A stretch of DNA of 64,000 nucleotides from Schistosoma haematobium (lineage: Eukaryota > Platyhelminthes > Trematoda > Strigeidida > Schistosomatidae), in contig NC_067195.1 in NCBI RefSeq assembly GCF_000699445.3, forward strand, positions 63,339,591-63,403,590. Direction: 5' to 3'. The notes below the pieces were generated by a model. That model saw only the letters and a list, made by a program, of their open reading frames with translations, made no database searches and was not told the DNA's origin. Positions 60,895 to 64,000 of this stretch are shown piece after piece. The position numbers were made by a program, and so were the translations under genes. Numbering within the stretch: the first letter of the stretch is position 1; the number at the start of each line of letters is the position of its first letter.

Positions 60895-61105
60895 CCTTAA
60901 AAATAGGTCAAGTTGCTTTTTAAAGGACACCTGAGAAGTCGCTTGAACTAGCTCAGTCGGCAGCGAACTCCAGCATTTGACAACTCTTAAGGAGTAGAAG
61001 TTGTGTCTACAGTCCGTCCTGCTATGTCGTATCTCCAATTTCTGGGTGTTATCCCATGGATTTGTATTGAGACTAAGCCTAACTAGGTGTTTAAGTGGAT
61101 GTCCA
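60895..61105 (-). pseudogene. CR1/Jockey-like retrotransposon, C-terminal fragment
   Basis: The minus strand reads NPWDNTQKLEIRHSRTDCR, then HNFYSLRVVKCWSSLPTELV and FKSNLTYF: the conserved end of RTs of this superfamily (R-FF--R-VN-WN-LP--VV----FK--LD). Only the last 60-70 codons are present. Confidence 0.65.
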
Positions 61106-61653
61106 GAAGGGTTAGGATACTGTAATCAATCTGAAGGTCACCTTAAGGACTAAGTATAATATCTTACTATGATATACCAATTTCTTTTCCCCACTCTATT
61201 ATCGCTATTATACCTAGGTTCCTGCCTGGAGGTACTGGTGATCCACTGTTACTAGACAGGGAAGCCTGTTAAGCGAAAGCTTCTTCTATTCCGTCTACAA
61301 CCATTTGAAACACTTGGCGGGAAAAACAACAAGTTCAAGGTTTGTTAATTTCCTACTTTGCCTTTTTAACCCTTGTCACTTTCTCGAAATAACGACAAAG
61401 AGCCTGGTTCCCCATGGTATCATTATACTTATATTACTGAAAACATCAACATTATATTAATAACGACAATAAAGTTCATACATTTCCCACGTAGGTTCAA
61501 ATTGTCTGCAAGTAACACGTAATTACAGAAGCTAATGTATATACAATAAGTTTGTCAGAAGTGCCTTATTGCATCATAAGTGATAAAGAAACCTCCAAGT
61601 TGCACTAAAATGTTATTGTGATTCATAAGCAACCCACGCTGCTTATAAGCAGC

Positions 61654-61656
61654 GTA

Positions 61657-61708
<52 letters not shown>
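61654..61708. repeat. (AT)n microsatellite
   Basis: About 55 bp of almost pure AT dinucleotides. Confidence 0.95.
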
Positions 61709-61712
<4 letters not shown>

Positions 61713-61899
61713 CGTACATCCCATTGGACGGTACTCTTTAAAGAATTAAGAAATGCGGTAGAAACCAGCCTTCTCAGTGCAATTGTATCTCTGTGTAGTT
61801 ATTGATACGTTGCCTTGTTACATGATACTTGCAGCAATGCATTACTGGCAAACATGTTTGTCAGATGGTAGTATTTATCTATAGTGAAGGTCAAGAAAG

Positions 61900-62640
61900 C
61901 TTCAGTTTCAGTTTGGGAAGAACAGGAGGCTTGATGGCCTGTGTTAGTCCTGGCAATGGTGGTCTCTCAGCTGATCTAACTTTCTTTTGAAAGAGTCGAC
62001 GGATGGAGCCTCAACCATGTGCTGAGGTAATGAGTTCCACTCGTTGATGATTCGATGGGGAAGTTGATAGTCAGCTGACAAGTTCTGGGCTTGTGAACCT
62101 TTTTAGAGTGTCCTCGTAAATTCTCTGTTTTGGAAGACAAGAAAAATGAGGGCATATTAGGTGCAAGTTTATCACCAAGCAATTTGAAAACTGTAATCAA
62201 GTCGCCTCTAGTTCTGCGATATGACAACGGGAAAAGGTTCAGCTTGGCCAGTCGAGATTCATACGGAAGCTTTGCTATTCCGGGAATCAGCCTAGTCGCC
62301 GTTCTCTGAACCTTTTCCAGAAGCTCACTGTCTTTTTTTAAGCAGGGGCTAGCCGCTTTTATGCAGTACTCAAGTTTAGGACGAACGAACACTGTATACA
62401 AAGTCAAAAACGTTTTAGCGTCGACATGACTAAAAGCTCTACGTATTGACCACAAGGTTCTAAAACCTTTGGCGGCTATTGCACGGCAGTGTTCAGTAGT
62501 CTTTAAGTCTTGACTAACGATAACTCCTAAGTCATTATATGTCTGGACGACAGGTAGCTCAGTGTTATTCATCGTGTATGTGTCTGTACCTTGATGACCA
62601 ATATGCACCACAACACACTTGGAAGTATTTATTGGCTAAT
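61900..62640 (-). pseudogene. CR1-like (SR1-type) retrotransposon, RT C-terminal fragment
   Basis: A minus-strand frame 62611-61976 of 211 codons: YNDLGVIVSQDLKTTEHC, GFRTLWSIRRAFSHVDAKTF, YTVFVRPKLEYC, LLEKVQRTATRLIPGI, LPYESRLAKLNLFPLSYRRT and RGDLITVFKLLG. This is the thumb and C-terminal region of CR1/Jockey-type RTs, without the catalytic part. The last residues are frameshifted (TSGTHYLSTWLRLHPSTLSK). 5'-truncated, dead. Confidence 0.85.
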
Positions 62641-62649
62641 AATTGCACT

Positions 62650-63051
62650 TTGTTATGTCGTTATGAACCAGAATAGTATTATTCTTTTCGGAACATTTCC
62701 ATAGCACGACTGCGTATGTACATCTTTCCGACGAATGTCTACATTTATGATTTCTAATTAATAAAACAAGTCTTTGGATTCGTGTCATCTTGTTACACTT
62801 GTCACTTTTAAGTCTGTTCTAGACTTTTATGTATGATGAAGTTTTTGTATGCTTGTATTAATACCTTTATTTGTGTCTCCGTATGCTTTGTAAGTTGTTA
62901 GCTTTTTCTTCCTGTTATTTTTCAGTCTTATATCAGCTTGTTAGATCTACAACACCAGCCATACACACCCTAATCTCTGATTTAACCGTCCCAAGCGGTT
63001 TTGCAATTAAGAAAGAAAGATTGTAACTGACGAAAAAGCAGTGTTAGTGTC
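62650..63051. other. Upstream region of the Canopy gene
   Basis: No TATA box and no other gene seen. A short inverted motif ACCGTCCCAAGCGGT lies at about 62986-63000. Confidence 0.4.
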
Positions 63052-63734
63052 ATGATTTTGTATCACGTCTCCTTGCTGATCTTTCTTACGTTTGTTAGAG
63101 GGGACACTATGACTGATTTCGTCTTACCATCTAAATGTGAAGGTTGGACACTGATTTGGTCTAAAGTGTAGTTTGCAAGTTTCTTGTAACAGAAATTCTG
63201 TCTCGTCTTCAAGAAACCAAGTCAAGTGATACTCTGAATGTAAGATCTGTCCAAGGGGATTCAAAGAAGGTTAAATATGAAACATCGTTGGTCTTTACCT
63301 TGGTTTACTTTATCACTTATTAGAGAACTCAGACTTTATGAAGTTCTGGAAGATCCTCCTATTTGCAACCGGCTACTTCAGTACAAAGTTCATAAAGAGC
63401 GTCAAGACAGCAGCAGATTTGACAAAGGCACACCTCAGACAATGAAGTCTCTTACGGAACTGGTGTATGTCGCTTCTAATGTTTCTTTAATTTTGGCAGG
63501 AACCGTGGCGTTGATGTGAAGCTGGATGTCCCTTTTGAGCTGTGGGATAAACCGCCTGCAGAAGTCACAGCCTTATTCAAGGAGGTAAGTCTACTGAGTA
63601 GTGCTTAATTTAGAAGTGTATCCCACTTGTTAATGAATACCAAGGCATTATAGAAGAATGGTTTTACAACAATCAAGATATAAATCTTTATGATTACCTT
63701 TGCCGTGAAAATGTTCTAGACAAATCTTCTCAAG
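63052..63734 (+). CDS. Canopy-family protein (CNPY3/4-like), first five exons; continues past the window
   Basis: Exons: 63052-63142, 63172-63286, 63324-63464, 63500-63584, 63614-63734. Introns of 29, 37, 35 and 29 nt have GT donors (GTTGG, GTTGG, GTATGT, GTAAGT) and AG acceptors; a fifth donor (GTTAGC) opens at 63735. The 184 residues in the window start with a signal peptide (YHVSLLIFLTFVRG). The saposin-like Canopy fold follows: CEVC (C29, C32), SELRLYEVLED with C83, a conserved stretch at 91-108 (VHKERQ, FDKGTPQT), VPFELWDKPPAEV, KC146, YLC174. Family members are ER proteins that help gp96/HSP90B1 fold receptors, or modulate FGF signalling. The usual basic or acidic tail and stop lie outside. 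CNPY3 or CNPY4 cannot be told apart here. Confidence 0.85.
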
Positions 63735-64000
63735 GTTAGCACTTTTTTAAACGTGATTTTTCGATTTATTCGTGATGATCAGTCTCAACAAAATGTTTCT
63801 TATATGTGACATTTATAACCTTTTGATCGAGTTCCGAGTGCATCTTTACTTTATATTTCAAGTAAACTGATAAATTCCCCAATCAGTGAAATATGACTTA
63901 GTTTTGTTTATTATCAGCGAGTTCTATATCAAATGCACGAAAATCACTAGATTATTAATTACATATTTTATGTGAAAGAAAGTGATATTATGTGGTTGCC
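63735..64000 (+). other. Start of the next Canopy intron
   Basis: No exon seen up to the window end; the intron is longer than the preceding ones. Confidence 0.5.

Noticed and set aside
62986..63000. Short inverted motif before the Canopy gene as an operator.
   Set aside because: Too short and common; no supporting context.

Overview
The window looks like a flatworm nuclear genome, most probably an African schistosome (Schistosoma). It is AT-rich, with small host genes split by introns and swamped by repeats. Pointers to schistosomes are RTE-type (SR2-like) non-LTR elements ending in a TAAG-repeat tail, a CsRn1/Boudicca-type Gypsy LTR element with a CHCC Gag zinc knuckle and a tRNA-Trp primer site, Penelope-like (PLE) reverse transcriptase relics, short SINEs carrying hammerhead ribozymes (SM-alpha type), and 29-37 nt introns in a host gene. 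All gene models were read from the sequence by hand (open frames, splice sites, phase continuity); no search was run.

Four host genes can be built. (1) Minus strand, 22615 down to about 14000: a secreted protein with fibronectin-III-like exons. (2) Plus strand, 24898-34015: its diverged paralogue, 364 residues in six exons. The pair is divergent; both promoters and both signal-peptide exons lie in the arms of a near-perfect 1087-bp inverted repeat (22253-23339 / 24174-25260) around a PLE reverse transcriptase relic. The other exons have diverged strongly but keep the same order and phase, including a 36-nt micro-exon. (3) Plus strand, 42669-47683: a complete 105-residue LITAF-domain protein in three exons with a TATA box and a polyA signal. 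(4) Plus strand, 63052 to beyond 63734: the first five exons of a Canopy-family (CNPY3/4-like) ER protein.

Region by region: 1-2470 is an RTE relic (minus) split by a 563-bp MITE-like element that itself contains telomere-like repeats. 3790-5420 is an RTE relic with a duplicated 5' leader. 9521-13830 is a nest of an RTE 3' end, a Gypsy gag/pol relic, a solo LTR and a pair of inverted diverged repeats. 14000-34015 holds the secreted gene pair, with a MULE relic, hammerhead repeats, an RTE copy and an unclassified repeat in the introns. 34016-42560 has PLE relics, two hammerhead SINEs and a second palindrome. 42564-47747 is the LITAF gene, with an SM-alpha copy in intron 1. 48366-56543 is an RTE element split by a young 5.1-kb LTR retrotransposon. 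56544-59940 shows no gene. 59941-62640 has RTE and CR1-like relics. The Canopy gene ends the window.

The most unusual structure is the divergent gene pair: the promoters plus signal-peptide exons are almost identical while the bodies are old. This suggests inverted duplication, gene conversion or a copied promoter/secretion module, unless it is an assembly fold-back. Palindromes next to PLE relics occur twice in the window.
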